From Bacteroidota bacterium (GTDB lineage: Bacteria > Bacteroidota > Bacteroidia > NS11-12g > UBA955): a stretch of DNA of 64,000 bases. The stretch spans positions 186,001 to 250,000 of the forward strand of contig JAEUUL010000004.1 in the NCBI GenBank assembly GCA_016787485.1, read 5' to 3'. This document shows, one piece after another, positions 1 to 9,451 of this stretch. Both the position numbers and the translations under genes were made by a program. The first letter of the stretch is position 1. Each line of letters starts with the position of its first letter. A model generated the notes under the pieces. That model worked only from the letters and a program-made list of their open reading frames with translations, did no database searches and was not told the DNA's origin.

Positions 1-412
1 GGCTGTTGTCGTCATATATCCATATTTGTCCGTCATTCGATCGTCCAAATGCCGCCGGTGCCATGTTCTCTCCTTCCAGCAGATTGGTTTCATTCTGCAG
101 GTTCAGTTGATTGTCCAGCACAAGCAAATAGCCGCTAACGGGATAGAAAACAAAGGGCTCCACAGGATTCGAAACGTCCAATATGGCCCCGGAACCATAC
201 CTCAGTAAACTTTGCCGGGCAACCACCCCCTTGCCTGGTACATATTTTTCTATGGTATAGGCTGAGTCTATGTAATACACATTGCCCTGCGGGTCTATAT
301 CCGCAGCTATGTAACGGCCTGATACAGATTGTGCCGGCTTGTCGGGGGTTGCCGCACAAATCAGCAGGATAAAAGCGGGTAAAATCCAGTATTGCGCGCG
401 TTTAGTACCCAT
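1..412 (-). CDS. Secreted beta-propeller-like protein, 3' end outside window
   Basis: Open leftward frame starting at an ATG at 412 and running off the left edge, so only about 137 N-terminal residues are visible. The first ~20 residues form a signal peptide (basic start, then ILPAFILLICAA). The rest has phrases typical of beta-propeller blades, such as ADIDPQGNVYYID, and GYLLVLDNQ followed by DGQIWIYDD, which suggests an NHL- or PQQ-like repeat protein exported across the inner membrane. No catalytic motif is visible. It lies 31 bases downstream of lpxH in the same direction and may be the last gene of that unit. The family call is an inference from repeat style only. Confidence 0.6.
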   Translation of the reverse strand, partial: MGTKRAQYWILPAFILLICAATPDKPAQSVSGRYIAADIDPQGNVYYIDSAYTIEKYVPGKGVVARQSLLRYGSGAILDVSNPVEPFVFYPVSGYLLVLDNQLNLQNETNLLEGENMAPAAFGRSNDGQIWIYDDNS

Positions 413-443
413 TGTGCCTGTTATGCTGCAAACCCTTTGCCAT

Positions 444-1181
444 TTATCCTTTCCAGGTGCGCAGGTGGCAATCCGCGCCGTCAAATACCACATAGGTGCG
501 GTGGTGCAGCCATTCTCCCAGATTGAAGTAGGTGCTGTTTTCTCCTACATGTATCTGCAGGGGCAAATGCCGGTGCCCGAAGATAAAGAAGTCCTTATGC
601 CGGGTTTTCAGCATTTCACGGGCAAAGACCGTTAAATGCTCATTATCATCTCCAAGGTACGTCTCGTATCGGTTTTTCTGCGCCAGCCTGCTTTTTCTGC
701 TCAGCAACAGTGCAAGCCCTATACCAAAGTTCGGGTGTAAGCGGGCAAAAAGCCACTGGCAGATTCCACTTCGAAAAAAACCCCGCAGCAGTTTATAAGC
801 CCTCTCTCCCCTGCCCAGTCCATCGCCATGGTGCAGGTAAAACTGCTTTCCGTTCAACTCCTTCTCCAGCGCATCTGATACAGTTTTTACACCACACTCT
901 TCTTCAAGGTAGCCAAACATCCACATGTCATGATTGCCTTTAAATACCGTGATTTCAATGCCACTATCAGTAAGCCGGGCCAGAGTTCCAAGCAACCTTA
1001 CAAATCCCCGCGGTACCGCCCGTTTGTACTCAAACCAGAAATCGAAAATATCACCCATCAGGTAGATTGCCGTAGCATCCTTTGCGGCCATTTCCAGCCA
1101 ACTCACCAGCGACTTTTCCCGTTCCAGGCTGTCCGCATGGTTAGGAATTCCCAAATGAAAGTCACTGGCAAAATAGATCAT
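444..1181 (-). CDS. lpxH: UDP-2,3-diacylglucosamine hydrolase
   Basis: A 245-residue calcineurin-like metallophosphoesterase matching LpxH, which cleaves UDP-2,3-diacylglucosamine to lipid X in lipid A synthesis at the inner face of the inner membrane. All metal-site blocks are visible: D7-x-H9, GD at 43-44, GNHD at 82-85, HHGD at 117-120 and GHRH at 202-205. The length is normal for the family. The start codon lies only 2 bases past the pheS stop, so the two are probably co-transcribed. A broader UDP-2,3-diacylglucosamine diphosphatase label from Bacteroidota would be equivalent. Confidence 0.9.
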   Translation of the reverse strand: MIYFASDFHLGIPNHADSLEREKSLVSWLEMAAKDATAIYLMGDIFDFWFEYKRAVPRGFVRLLGTLARLTDSGIEITVFKGNHDMWMFGYLEEECGVKTVSDALEKELNGKQFYLHHGDGLGRGERAYKLLRGFFRSGICQWLFARLHPNFGIGLALLLSRKSRLAQKNRYETYLGDDNEHLTVFAREMLKTRHKDFFIFGHRHLPLQIHVGENSTYFNLGEWLHHRTYVVFDGADCHLRTWKG

Positions 1182-1183
1182 GA

Positions 1184-2191
1184 TCAGCTGCCGCGGAATT
1201 GTTTCAGCATACGCACATCATTCAGAAACAAATCACGGATGTCTGATATTCCGTATTTAAGCATGGTTATCCGGTCTATGCCCAGGCCAAAGGCAAAGCC
1301 CGAGAATTTTTCGGAATCTATGCCACAATTTTTCAGCACATTCGGGTGAACCATACCGCAACCCAGAACCTCAAGCCAACCGGTGCCTTTGGTGAGTCTC
1401 CGGTTCTCTTCTGTGTCGGTGCCCGCCCAGATATCCATCTCCGCACTTGGCTCGGTAAATGGAAAATAACTCGCCCTGAAACGCACCTTCGTACCCTCAC
1501 CGAAAAATTGCTGTACAAAATAGTACAGGGTTTGTTTCAGATCAGCAAACGTAACACCTTCATCAATATACAATCCCTCAATCTGATGAAAGAAACAGTT
1601 GCTTCGTGCACTTACGGCCTCATTTCTGTACACCCGTCCCGGCATAACCAGGCGCATGGGTGGCGTTCTGCTCTCCATCTCACGTATCTGTACGCTGCTT
1701 GTATGCGTTCTCAGCACATGCCCTGATGTAAAAAATGTGTCCTGCATGTCCCGTGCGGGATGGTCTTCGGCAAAATTCAGGGCATTAAAATTGTGTCTGT
1801 CGTCTTCTATCTCTGGTCCATGGGCTATGTCAAAACCCAAACTGTAAAAAATGTCGCAAAGTCTGTCCTCCACAACCTTTAGCGGATGCGGCGCCCCAAG
1901 CTCTGTTGCTCTTACCGGCAGGGTTGTATCAAACTGTGTAACGGTACCACCCGACTGTTCAAATGCATCGCGCGAAGCGCGGAAAATTTTTTCTGCCTCT
2001 GCTTTCAGGGTATTCAGTGGTTTACCCACCGTGCGCTTTGCCTCTCCGTCCAGTTCACGGAAACGATCCAGTAAAAGACCCAGCTGACCTTTTTTCGACA
2101 GAAAACGCAGGCGAAAGTTTTCCAACTCCTCTGCAGTTTGAATGTGAAGAGCCTGCAGCTCCCGGTTCAGCGATTCTATTTCCTCAATCAT
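1184..2191 (-). CDS. pheS: Phenylalanine-tRNA ligase alpha subunit
   Basis: A 335-residue class II aminoacyl-tRNA synthetase subunit that charges tRNA-Phe together with PheT. The N-terminal ~85 residues are the coiled-coil tRNA-binding arm. Catalytic motif 2 is visible as RVYRNEAVSARS with HQIEG following, and motif 3 as GFAFGLGIDRITML near the C-terminus. Length and order fit PheS. pheT is not in this window, so the subunits are encoded apart, as is common in Bacteroidota. The start is the ATG at 2191, after a TAATTTCG sequence that is one base off the phylum's -7 box. Confidence 0.95.
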   Translation of the reverse strand: MIEEIESLNRELQALHIQTAEELENFRLRFLSKKGQLGLLLDRFRELDGEAKRTVGKPLNTLKAEAEKIFRASRDAFEQSGGTVTQFDTTLPVRATELGAPHPLKVVEDRLCDIFYSLGFDIAHGPEIEDDRHNFNALNFAEDHPARDMQDTFFTSGHVLRTHTSSVQIREMESRTPPMRLVMPGRVYRNEAVSARSNCFFHQIEGLYIDEGVTFADLKQTLYYFVQQFFGEGTKVRFRASYFPFTEPSAEMDIWAGTDTEENRRLTKGTGWLEVLGCGMVHPNVLKNCGIDSEKFSGFAFGLGIDRITMLKYGISDIRDLFLNDVRMLKQFRGS

Positions 2192-2601
2192 CTCTGCGAA
2201 ATTACAGCTTTCCTTTTTCTATGCATGCCTTTCGGTCTTCGTTGTTATCACATCACCAATAATAATATTATAAATACTTTTTTTAAAAAGAAAGTAATAT
2301 GTAATATAGCTGTGTGGAAATGTTTATATGTATATTCTGATTGTAGTGATGTTTGATTTATTCCCATGTTTCCAACAATTTAATACTTGTAATCTATTGA
2401 TATATATATTTATATAAATAAATATTAAATACTGAACATATAAATGTGTAAGATATTCTTAATTTTATTGCATTGGTATTGCGTATAATGTTGGGTATAT
2501 ATCTGCACATATACACCGCTATTCACATGTGTTTTTTTTGTTTTGATATTATCCATGTTCGGTGCAGAAATTTCCACGTGAAAATGCAGGTTGTACCCAT
2601 G
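2192..2601. other. AT-rich 410-bp spacer, possible origin-type sequence
   Basis: No convincing gene is seen. The middle (about 2255-2470) is extremely AT-rich, with runs such as ATATATATATTTATATAAA. Near-matches to the DnaA box TTWTNCACA occur at 2358-2366 (TTATTCCCA, one mismatch) and 2549-2557 (TTATCCATG, two mismatches). A weak parS-like palindrome (TTTC-CACGTG-AAAA) sits at 2571-2584. The spacer separates two leftward genes. It could be an unwinding region of an origin, or simply a promoter-bearing spacer. Confidence 0.35.
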
Positions 2602-4065
2602 TCAGGGGTTGAATCTGAGTATAATCTCATTGCTCAGATTCCGCCTCAGGAGCAAATTTGCGTTTAGTTTCATATAGGGTTCGCCAAGGGTGTTCGTTAT
2701 AAGATTAGGCGGTGTGATTCTGTGGTTCTTGTCTGTGTCCAGAAAGTAACTCATATTGTATGTACCTTCAATTCCATAATAGGTAATGCTGGTTAGTGGT
2801 TTTATTTCAGCAATAAATATTTCTTTATTTTTTTCAATTGTTACTATGACTGTTGCGTTGTTTGGATTGGTGAATATGCAGGATGCCGCTGGATTTCCTG
2901 CAAGATTCATGCGCAGGGTATCCTTGTTGTATAGCCCGTTTTCGTATTCTATCGCGCGCGGAAGTATTTTGAAAGTAAATGGTGTTATCCCTGTATGAAT
3001 AAATGATAAAATATTTCTATCGTTTTTAACCTGTATGTTGGAAGGAAATGTATTATTTGATGTGTCTGATGATTGAAATTTATTGATATCTGCCGATTTG
3101 ATGATATAAGGAGTAGAAAGTGATGTGGTTGAACCACTATCGGTATAAAGAAGCGTTGACAAGGGTTTTATTTTCTGATCAATGGAGAGTGCATTGTATG
3201 AAATACTGGTGATAGCATTGATGGATCCATATTCTTTGATGATATTTTTCAGTGTTACAGTATCGGTATACAGGCTGTCTTTTATGCTGTAAATATTGGA
3301 ATAGGATTGTAGAATGTGGTTTCTCAGGTATAGATCATTGATTCTGATTTGGCTCAGATTATCAGCGACTTTGGCAGAAAGGGATATCTTTTTTTGAGGA
3401 TATAAAATGAGAACGGAACTGTCAGAAATTTGTCTGATTCTTTGCAATCCCACATGTTCATTGCTATCTGCAGTTTTATTTCCATTGGCATCGTCAAATG
3501 ACAGTAACGTTCCTGTGGAATCGGGTAGGTTACCAAAAGAGAAACGTTGGTTTATTATGGGAGTTGTGTAATTGCCCGGATGAACACCTGATTGAAATAT
3601 TACGGTTGGTTTGGCATTGGCCGTTGGTTCTACAATGTCAATTTTGCCGTTCAGTTCAATGCTATCTGTTTTGTTACCGGTATGGAACTGAAAGGGTGGC
3701 AATGTAGCAGGATTGTTTTCATTCAGGTCGCTGATTGCCTGATTTAAATAAACATGGTACGTTGTATTTGGCAGTAAGGCCTCATTCCATTGAATTTTGA
3801 TCTGCCTGTTACTATGGGTAATCGTGGGTTTTACAACTGGCCTGGGAGAGATGATGATGTTTTCTTCTGCTTGCTTTACCTGTATATTTTCATTGAATGT
3901 TAACCGTATTTCTTTGGGTAAGCTTTCATGTGCTCCATATGCTGGTTCACTGAACTTTATTTCGGGTCCTTTTGTATCTTTTTCTCCGCCAATGGGTGAT
4001 ACGGGATTGGCGCAGTTTTGTTGCAATAGAGAAGCCAGCAACAGTGTAAAAATTGTATAGCGCAT
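2602..4065 (-). CDS. Ig-like (SbsA/Big_5-type) domain lipoprotein
   Basis: A 487-residue exported protein. A short signal sequence ends near a cysteine (LLQQNCANP), followed by SPIGGEKDTKGPE. This C-A-N-P...GG.KD start is typical of a Bacteroidota lipoprotein family whose next ~100 residues form an SbsA-like Ig domain (PEIKFSEPAYG, then LTFNENIQV). The lipobox itself is weak (Q-Q-N before Cys). The rest is beta-rich with no catalytic motif. The function is unknown but is probably structural at the cell surface or periplasm. Its ATG shares a base with the mnmG stop (TGATG), so translation is probably coupled to mnmG. Confidence 0.8.
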   Translation of the reverse strand: MRYTIFTLLLASLLQQNCANPVSPIGGEKDTKGPEIKFSEPAYGAHESLPKEIRLTFNENIQVKQAEENIIISPRPVVKPTITHSNRQIKIQWNEALLPNTTYHVYLNQAISDLNENNPATLPPFQFHTGNKTDSIELNGKIDIVEPTANAKPTVIFQSGVHPGNYTTPIINQRFSFGNLPDSTGTLLSFDDANGNKTADSNEHVGLQRIRQISDSSVLILYPQKKISLSAKVADNLSQIRINDLYLRNHILQSYSNIYSIKDSLYTDTVTLKNIIKEYGSINAITSISYNALSIDQKIKPLSTLLYTDSGSTTSLSTPYIIKSADINKFQSSDTSNNTFPSNIQVKNDRNILSFIHTGITPFTFKILPRAIEYENGLYNKDTLRMNLAGNPAASCIFTNPNNATVIVTIEKNKEIFIAEIKPLTSITYYGIEGTYNMSYFLDTDKNHRITPPNLITNTLGEPYMKLNANLLLRRNLSNEIILRFNP

Positions 4066-5930
4066 CAGCGACCGAAATAAACCAATAAAACGGAAATATC
4101 ACTGGGATTTACTCCACTGATTCTTGATGCTGCTCCGAGGGTTTCAGGCTGCATGCGGTTCAGTTTTTCGCGGGCTTCTTTACTGAGTGCCTGCAGGGTG
4201 CTGTAATCAAAATTGGGTTTGATACGGATATGTTCAAATTTGAGCATTTTCTCAGCTTGATCCTTTTCTTTTTCGAGATAGGGGGCATATTTCAGTTGAA
4301 TTTCCGCCTGCAGCAAGGCATTGTCGCTGTACTGTGTAAAGGTAGGGGAGAGGCCTGAAATGGATTGAAGGTCTTGTATATGTATTTCTGGTCTGAGGAT
4401 GAGTTTGGCAGCGCGTGTTTTTTCTGCGATGCTGGCAGAAGAGAGATTTTCAAGAATGGGATTTGCCTGTTGTGGCTCAACTGACGTTTGTTGCAGCAGT
4501 TCCAGCAATTCTTTTGTTTCTGTCTGCTGTTTGTTAAGTGCTTCCATGCGTGCAGCGGATGCGAGACCGATTTCGTAACCCATCGGAGTAAGACGTTGAT
4601 CGGCATTGTCTTGGCGTAATGTAATCCTGTATTCAGCGCGGGAGGTAAACATGCGGTAAGGTTCATCGGTGCCTTTGTTTACGAGGTCATCAATGAGTAC
4701 ACCTATGTATGCTTCATTTCTGCCCAGGATTAGCGGTGATTTATCTGATACAGCCTGGTGGGCATTGATTCCTGCCATAAGTCCCTGGCAGGCAGCTTCT
4801 TCATATCCGGTGGTTCCGTTGATTTGGCCGGCGAAATAGAGGTTTGAAATGGCCTTTGTTTCCAGTGTAGGCTTTAACTGGGTGGGTGGAAAGTAATCAT
4901 ATTCAATGGCATAGCCCGGGCGGAAGATGCGTGCTTTTTCAAATCCGGGTATCTGTTGCAGGGCACGGAGTTGAACATCATCTGGCAGGGAGGTGCTGAA
5001 TCCATTTACATAGACCTCAATGGTTTTCCAACCTTCCGGTTCGACAAATATCTGGTGTCTGTCCCTTTCGGCAAACCGGTTGATTTTGTCTTCTATACTA
5101 GGACAATATCTGGGTCCGAGTCCTTGTATGCTGCCATTGTACATTGGACTGTCTTCGAATCCTTCGCGCAGTATGTCATGTACCCGGCTGTTTGTATAGG
5201 TGATATGGCAACTTCTTTGTTGGGTGAGGGCTGTGGTTTCAGGTGAGTATGAGAATTTACCGGGTAGGTCGTCACCTGGTTGTTCTTCCATAGCGGAATA
5301 ATTCAGGCTTCTTCCGTCTACGCGAGGTGGGGTTCCTGTTTTCATACGGCCGCTTTGTAATCCCAAAGACTCCAGTTGTGCCGTTATGCCGGTACTTGCT
5401 TTTTCACCCATTCTGCCACCCCCGAAGTTTTTTCTACCGATATGGATGAGGCCATTAAGAAAGGTACCGTTTGTAAGCACCACTGCCCGGGCGTTAAAGC
5501 GCATGCCCATGGATGTGATGACCCCTGTTGCCTGGTTGTTTTTGATGATGATTTCTTGCACGGTATCCTGGAAGAAGTCAATATTCTGGTTCGACTCCAA
5601 TGCAAGCCTCCACTCTTCGGCAAAACGCCAGCGGTCACTTTGTGCTCTCGGACTCCACATGGCTACACCTTTGCTGCGGTTGAGCATGCGAAACTGAATC
5701 ATGGTTTTGTCTGTTACAATGCCAGACATGCCTCCTAACGCATCGATTTCCCTTACAATTTGTCCTTTTGCCACGCCACCCATTGCCGGGTTGCAACTCA
5801 TTCTGGCAATGGTTTCCATATTCATGGTCACCAGCAATACTTTACTTCCCATGGTGGCAGCAGCCCATGCTGCTTCGCATCCGGCATGCCCGGCACCCAC
5901 TACAATTACATCGTACCCGGAGAATGACAT
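4065..5930 (-). CDS. mnmG: tRNA uridine-5-carboxymethylaminomethyl modification enzyme MnmG (GidA)
   Basis: A 621-residue FAD enzyme that, with MnmE, installs the cmnm5 group on the wobble uridine of several tRNAs in the cytoplasm. The N-terminal dinucleotide fold [11 protein letters not shown] is at 11-21, and the catalytic-cysteine segment MSCNPAMGG follows (Cys46). [23 protein letters not shown] and the C-terminal helical MnmE-binding region are present. Length is standard. In many bacteria gidA lies beside the replication origin, which fits the parS sites found just upstream and in the next genes. Confidence 0.97.
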   Translation of the reverse strand: MSFSGYDVIVVGAGHAGCEAAWAAATMGSKVLLVTMNMETIARMSCNPAMGGVAKGQIVREIDALGGMSGIVTDKTMIQFRMLNRSKGVAMWSPRAQSDRWRFAEEWRLALESNQNIDFFQDTVQEIIIKNNQATGVITSMGMRFNARAVVLTNGTFLNGLIHIGRKNFGGGRMGEKASTGITAQLESLGLQSGRMKTGTPPRVDGRSLNYSAMEEQPGDDLPGKFSYSPETTALTQQRSCHITYTNSRVHDILREGFEDSPMYNGSIQGLGPRYCPSIEDKINRFAERDRHQIFVEPEGWKTIEVYVNGFSTSLPDDVQLRALQQIPGFEKARIFRPGYAIEYDYFPPTQLKPTLETKAISNLYFAGQINGTTGYEEAACQGLMAGINAHQAVSDKSPLILGRNEAYIGVLIDDLVNKGTDEPYRMFTSRAEYRITLRQDNADQRLTPMGYEIGLASAARMEALNKQQTETKELLELLQQTSVEPQQANPILENLSSASIAEKTRAAKLILRPEIHIQDLQSISGLSPTFTQYSDNALLQAEIQLKYAPYLEKEKDQAEKMLKFEHIRIKPNFDYSTLQALSKEAREKLNRMQPETLGAASRISGVNPSDISVLLVYFGR

Positions 5931-5940
5931 TTATAAAATA

Positions 5941-5956
5941 GGTTTCACGTGAAACA
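5941..5956. promoter_or_regulatory. parS-type centromere site 1
   Basis: GGTTTCACGTGAAACA matches the canonical ParB site TGTTTCACGTGAAACA at 15 of 16 positions, and its inner 14 bases are a perfect palindrome. It sits in the 41-base gap between ybeY and mnmG. Confidence 0.85.
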
Positions 5957-5971
5957 CCTTGTGTTTGAGCA

Positions 5972-6415
5972 CTAAGGCGTGGTTGTTATTTGATGGTACA
6001 AAGCTATGCATTCCTCTTCTGCAAGGCGCATTTTATGTGCATCCGTTTTCGATTTATCTTTAAGTCCGCACAAGTGGAGCAGTCCATGAAAAAGTACCCG
6101 CAGCATTTCCTGTGTTTCTGTCGTGTTGTATTTCTTTGCATTGTCTTTTACCCTTTCCCAGGAGATATAGATTTCACCTTCTAATTGATGGGTATTGTCG
6201 GAAAGGTCGAATGTGATGATGTCTGTGTAGGTGTTGTGTTGGAGATAGTCCTGGTTCATTTTCAGAAGTTCCTCATCCGTAAGGAAGACATATTCCAGGC
6301 TTTTTATTTTTAGGTTGTGTCTTGCCGCTATCTGCTTCAATGCATTTCTCAATGAGAGCAGAGAGATTTTTCGAAGAGATTGGGGTTTTTGGTGAAACCG
6401 TATGTTGCGATTCAT
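5972..6415 (-). CDS. ybeY: Endoribonuclease YbeY, 16S rRNA maturation and quality control
   Basis: A 147-residue UPF0054 metalloprotein needed for 16S rRNA 3'-end maturation and 70S quality control. The zinc signature is visible as HGLLHLCGLKDKS at about 109-121. Two histidines are in place. The third ligand of the classical HGxLHLxGYDH motif is not at its usual place: the segment reads LKDKSKTD instead. Related forms are common in Bacteroidota, where an Asp or a shifted residue is thought to substitute. DIITFDLSD is also family-typical. It overlaps the next gene upstream by 4 bases (ATGA). Confidence 0.9.
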   Translation of the reverse strand: MNRNIRFHQKPQSLRKISLLSLRNALKQIAARHNLKIKSLEYVFLTDEELLKMNQDYLQHNTYTDIITFDLSDNTHQLEGEIYISWERVKDNAKKYNTTETQEMLRVLFHGLLHLCGLKDKSKTDAHKMRLAEEECIALYHQITTTP

Positions 6416-8169
6416 CGGACGATGTATACGACACCCTTGAATGTCTCACGTTTTTCTGGCCGCAATATTTCTACGAGATATACCACAGCACCAGGTCCCA
6501 GAAAGTTTCCCTTTCTGTCTGTTCCATCCCACCCATCGAGTGCTTCGCCTTCCCATATTTTTTCTCCCCATCGGTTATAGATGCTCATTTTGGCCTGTCC
6601 TCTGCTTAGATTCGGATTGCTGATTTTAAAGATGGGGTTGATGCCGCCGGGCGAGAATCCCGAAGGGATGAGAGTTGTGTCTACGGCGGTAAGGCAAAGT
6701 TCATTGCTATAAGCCGTATCCGCCACTTTTCCATTGATTCCTATCCGGAACGACTCGATGCGGTAGCATTCGGGTTTTAGTGTGTCTGTAAGAATAAGGT
6801 TTGTTGCCGGGGATATAGCCAATCTGTTCCACGTGGAACTTTGTTTGTTTCTTTGGTTTGGCTCCTGGTTTTCGCTTGGCCCTGACCATGCCGTATACGA
6901 TTTCCATTGCAGATTGTTATAGTTGCGGGTGAGCAATAAACTGGTGTGTTCTGTTGAGCTATCTATGGGTGTCGGGCAACTATTGTACAGGACCAGCCTG
7001 TAGGTGTATTCTTGAGAGTTTGTATTTAGTCCTGAGATTCTGTGTGTGAATTTGGGGGTGGATTCAGTAAGGGTTTTGATACTGTTCCACGTGGAACCTG
7101 TCTTTTTTTCGAGCCTTGCGGTGATACCCGCAAAAGCCGGATCCCATGTTCCGGTGATTTCAATAACACCTGCGCCGATAACTGAAACGTGACCAAGGGT
7201 GTTGTAGGCCGGTTTGGCAAAATCCGGAAACGATACGGTGATTCTGTTGGATGTGCTGCTGGTGCCTGCGGCAGTGTGCGCCCTTACGATGAAGTTGTAC
7301 GTGTGGTCTAAGAATGGGATGTTCCACGTGAAACTATTGGTGCCTGATGGTACGGTTCCCAGATACAACCAGTTGCCTGTGGTGAGGTCTTCAGCCCAAA
7401 GGGTATAGTGGTCTGTGGTCCATCCTGTATAAGAGGTCCAGCTGTATCGGAATTTCCTGTCACACCGATATCCGGCGTTGGCACCAGACATGGAGTAGGT
7501 GAGAAGAATGGGGCTATGGTAGTTGCTAATGGTTGCGCCATTGCGACAACTGTCATAAGGGGCCAGTGCCACACGTATTCCGCTTTGGTTGGTATTGAAT
7601 GTAGCCGTTGTAAAGAGATATTGCGTTACATCCTTTTCGTCGATGACGGTGTTGTTGCCGTTTGCGGGATCTACTTTGAAAATACTGTAACCCAGGATGT
7701 CTGGTTCGGGTGCTTTTTTCCAACCTGCAATCAGACGCTGGGTGCTGTAGTCTACAGAAACACTGTCTGGTTCAAGTTCAGCGGGGGGAGTATCGTCAAT
7801 GAAAACAATATTGCTGTTGAAACTATCTGTACCGTTACAGGCATACAACGCAGAAATATACAGTTCCCATTTTTTTTTGCTGCTAAGCAGGGCTGTCATC
7901 TGGATACTGCCCAGTGTGGTGCTTTCCCCCAGCAGGGAGAATGGTTTTACAATGTCATCCCGGCCATAAAGCCTGTATTTGCTGAAACTCCCGCAACCAT
8001 CAGCAACCGGACGCATATAAACAGTGACGATGCCGGTTGTTCTGTCCAGACAAGCGCGTAAAGCAGCCGGGGGCTGGGTTACCGCCAGCAAACAGGCAGA
8101 CAAAGAATTTGCCAGAATAAAGACAATATTTTTAACTATTCTCCTGGTCAAAAGTTGGTTGCGTATCAC
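6412..8169 (-). CDS. Secreted fibronectin-like protein with CHU_C / type B T9SS sorting domain
   Basis: A 585-residue exported protein. An N-terminal hydrophobic stretch (IVFILANSLSACLLAV) follows basic residues. Several fibronectin-type III-like beta domains fill the middle. The last ~85 residues match the gliding-motility-associated C-terminal (CHU_C) domain: SGFSPGGINPIFKI, MSIYNRWGEKIWEG, GWDGTDRKG and a final VVYIVR. Such proteins cross the outer membrane through the type IX system. It overlaps ybeY by 4 bases and its start overlaps the M16 gene by 38 bases, so a later start is possible. Three strong parS palindromes lie inside this reading frame. Confidence 0.85.
   Translation of the reverse strand: MIRNQLLTRRIVKNIVFILANSLSACLLAVTQPPAALRACLDRTTGIVTVYMRPVADGCGSFSKYRLYGRDDIVKPFSLLGESTTLGSIQMTALLSSKKKWELYISALYACNGTDSFNSNIVFIDDTPPAELEPDSVSVDYSTQRLIAGWKKAPEPDILGYSIFKVDPANGNNTVIDEKDVTQYLFTTATFNTNQSGIRVALAPYDSCRNGATISNYHSPILLTYSMSGANAGYRCDRKFRYSWTSYTGWTTDHYTLWAEDLTTGNWLYLGTVPSGTNSFTWNIPFLDHTYNFIVRAHTAAGTSSTSNRITVSFPDFAKPAYNTLGHVSVIGAGVIEITGTWDPAFAGITARLEKKTGSTWNSIKTLTESTPKFTHRISGLNTNSQEYTYRLVLYNSCPTPIDSSTEHTSLLLTRNYNNLQWKSYTAWSGPSENQEPNQRNKQSSTWNRLAISPATNLILTDTLKPECYRIESFRIGINGKVADTAYSNELCLTAVDTTLIPSGFSPGGINPIFKISNPNLSRGQAKMSIYNRWGEKIWEGEALDGWDGTDRKGNFLGPGAVVYLVEILRPEKRETFKGVVYIVR
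6825..6840. promoter_or_regulatory. parS-type centromere site 2
   Basis: TGTTCCACGTGGAACT contains the perfect 14-base palindrome GTTCCACGTGGAAC, a known variant of the ParB site. It lies within the CHU_C protein gene. Confidence 0.8.
7083..7098. promoter_or_regulatory. parS-type centromere site 3
   Basis: TGTTCCACGTGGAACC has the same perfect 14-base palindrome as site 2, 258 bases away, again inside the coding region. Confidence 0.8.
7320..7335. promoter_or_regulatory. parS-type centromere site 4
   Basis: TGTTCCACGTGAAACT is a hybrid of the two variants (left arm GTTC, right arm AAAC), 237 bases from site 3. Confidence 0.75.
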
Positions 8170-9451
8170 CCGCCAGCACTACGGTAAACGTTTCCGGGTG
8201 CAGATAATTGTCTGCCCATTGTGATATTTCCCTGCTGTCTGTGTTCCATAGTGTTTCAAGGGCGCAGTCGAAGTAGCTGTAATCAAAACCACGCATCATC
8301 AGGTTCTGGATTTTACGTGGCATGGCAAAGGGTCCGTCAAAACCCGTGCGGAACTGACCTGCATAGTAACGTTTGGCTTTTTCAAGCTCCTCACCTTGCG
8401 GCGGATTGTGCCGCATGCTGTTCATTAATTCTGCCACCGCCTCTACTGTTTCCTCGGCCTTGGCACTGTTCATTTCTCCACTGATAAACCAGTTGTTTCC
8501 ATCGGTACTTTGCGAGACATAACTTCCAATGCCGTATGTGAGACCACGTTCCTCCCGGATTTCCTGCATGAGACGGCTTCCAAAAAAGCCACCCATGAGC
8601 ATATTTACCAATGACAATTTGTGCATTTCCCGGGGCGAAACAGCAGGTATGCGACGGCCCATCATGAGGCTTACCTGACTGGTGTGTTCTACCCGGTGTT
8701 TCACGTGAAGGTCGGCAGATTTTACCGGCTCTTCCGCAAAGGCGGGCAAGACCGGCGCCTCCCTGAAGGCAATGCGGTCACTGAAAAGCGTTTCAAGCAG
8801 CTGCATGTCCCGGTTTGATACTTCTCCGCATACAAATACTACGGCGTTAGACAAACTCAGGTGGTGCTGGTGGTAGCGGAGCAAGTCCGCAGCATCCACA
8901 GCAGCAATGTCTTCTACCGAGGCAAACTTTGCCATGGGACTGCCGTAATGGTACATGTGTTCCAGGCACTTTCTGTTGCTCCAGTAGCGTGGTGTGTGCA
9001 TTTTGCGCTGCAGGCCGGCTATTTCCATTTGCTTGTAGTTGGCCAATTCCTGCTCAGGAAATACCGCATCCTGATAGTGTTGTACCAACCATTCCAACGC
9101 CGGAATAAAGGCCGCACTGCTGCATTTTAAGCTCAGGCTGCTGCCAAAAAGCTGGGTTTCGGAACTGGTACTTGCACCCAGATATTCAAACTTTTCTTGT
9201 ATCTGTTCAGCTGTGTGTTCAGTGCTACCACTTAAAGATAAAGTTAAAGCCGTACGTGCCTGATATGAGTGCGACTGGTGGGCGGATCCCACAGGCCAGA
9301 AAAAGTCCAGCTTCACCACACCCAGGCCGGGTTTGGGAAAATAATACAGACGGTTTCCGTGTCCCAGGGTTTGGGGCTCAGTGTGGGATATTTGCCACTC
9401 TTTTATAGCCCGTGTGGCAGGCGCTTGGGTTCTGTTCAGTTCACTCATCAT
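8132..9451 (-). CDS. M16 (pitrilysin) family protein, non-catalytic subunit
   Basis: A 439-residue M16-fold protein without the zinc motif HxxEH: the matching region reads VGSAHQSHSYQARTALTLSL. It keeps the substrate-pocket segment of the inactive partner (FFGSRLMQEIREERGLTYGI, with the conserved Arg and Tyr). In split bacterial M16 enzymes such a subunit pairs with a zinc-bearing one encoded next door. Here that is the next gene upstream, overlapping by 4 bases (ATGA). No signal peptide is evident, so the pair is likely cytoplasmic. A weak parS-like site lies in the frame. Confidence 0.88.
   Translation of the reverse strand: MMSELNRTQAPATRAIKEWQISHTEPQTLGHGNRLYYFPKPGLGVVKLDFFWPVGSAHQSHSYQARTALTLSLSGSTEHTAEQIQEKFEYLGASTSSETQLFGSSLSLKCSSAAFIPALEWLVQHYQDAVFPEQELANYKQMEIAGLQRKMHTPRYWSNRKCLEHMYHYGSPMAKFASVEDIAAVDAADLLRYHQHHLSLSNAVVFVCGEVSNRDMQLLETLFSDRIAFREAPVLPAFAEEPVKSADLHVKHRVEHTSQVSLMMGRRIPAVSPREMHKLSLVNMLMGGFFGSRLMQEIREERGLTYGIGSYVSQSTDGNNWFISGEMNSAKAEETVEAVAELMNSMRHNPPQGEELEKAKRYYAGQFRTGFDGPFAMPRKIQNLMMRGFDYSYFDCALETLWNTDSREISQWADNYLHPETFTVVLAGDTQPTFDQENS
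8697..8712. promoter_or_regulatory. Weak parS-like site 5
   Basis: TGTTTCACGTGAAGGT matches the canonical site at its first 13 of 16 positions, but the right arm is broken. It may be a low-affinity member of the cluster or chance. Confidence 0.45.

Noticed and set aside
444..1349. Long opposite-strand frames across lpxH and pheS, and similar ones in other genes
   Set aside because: Shadow frames of strongly recognisable genes, without protein-like motifs or start signals.
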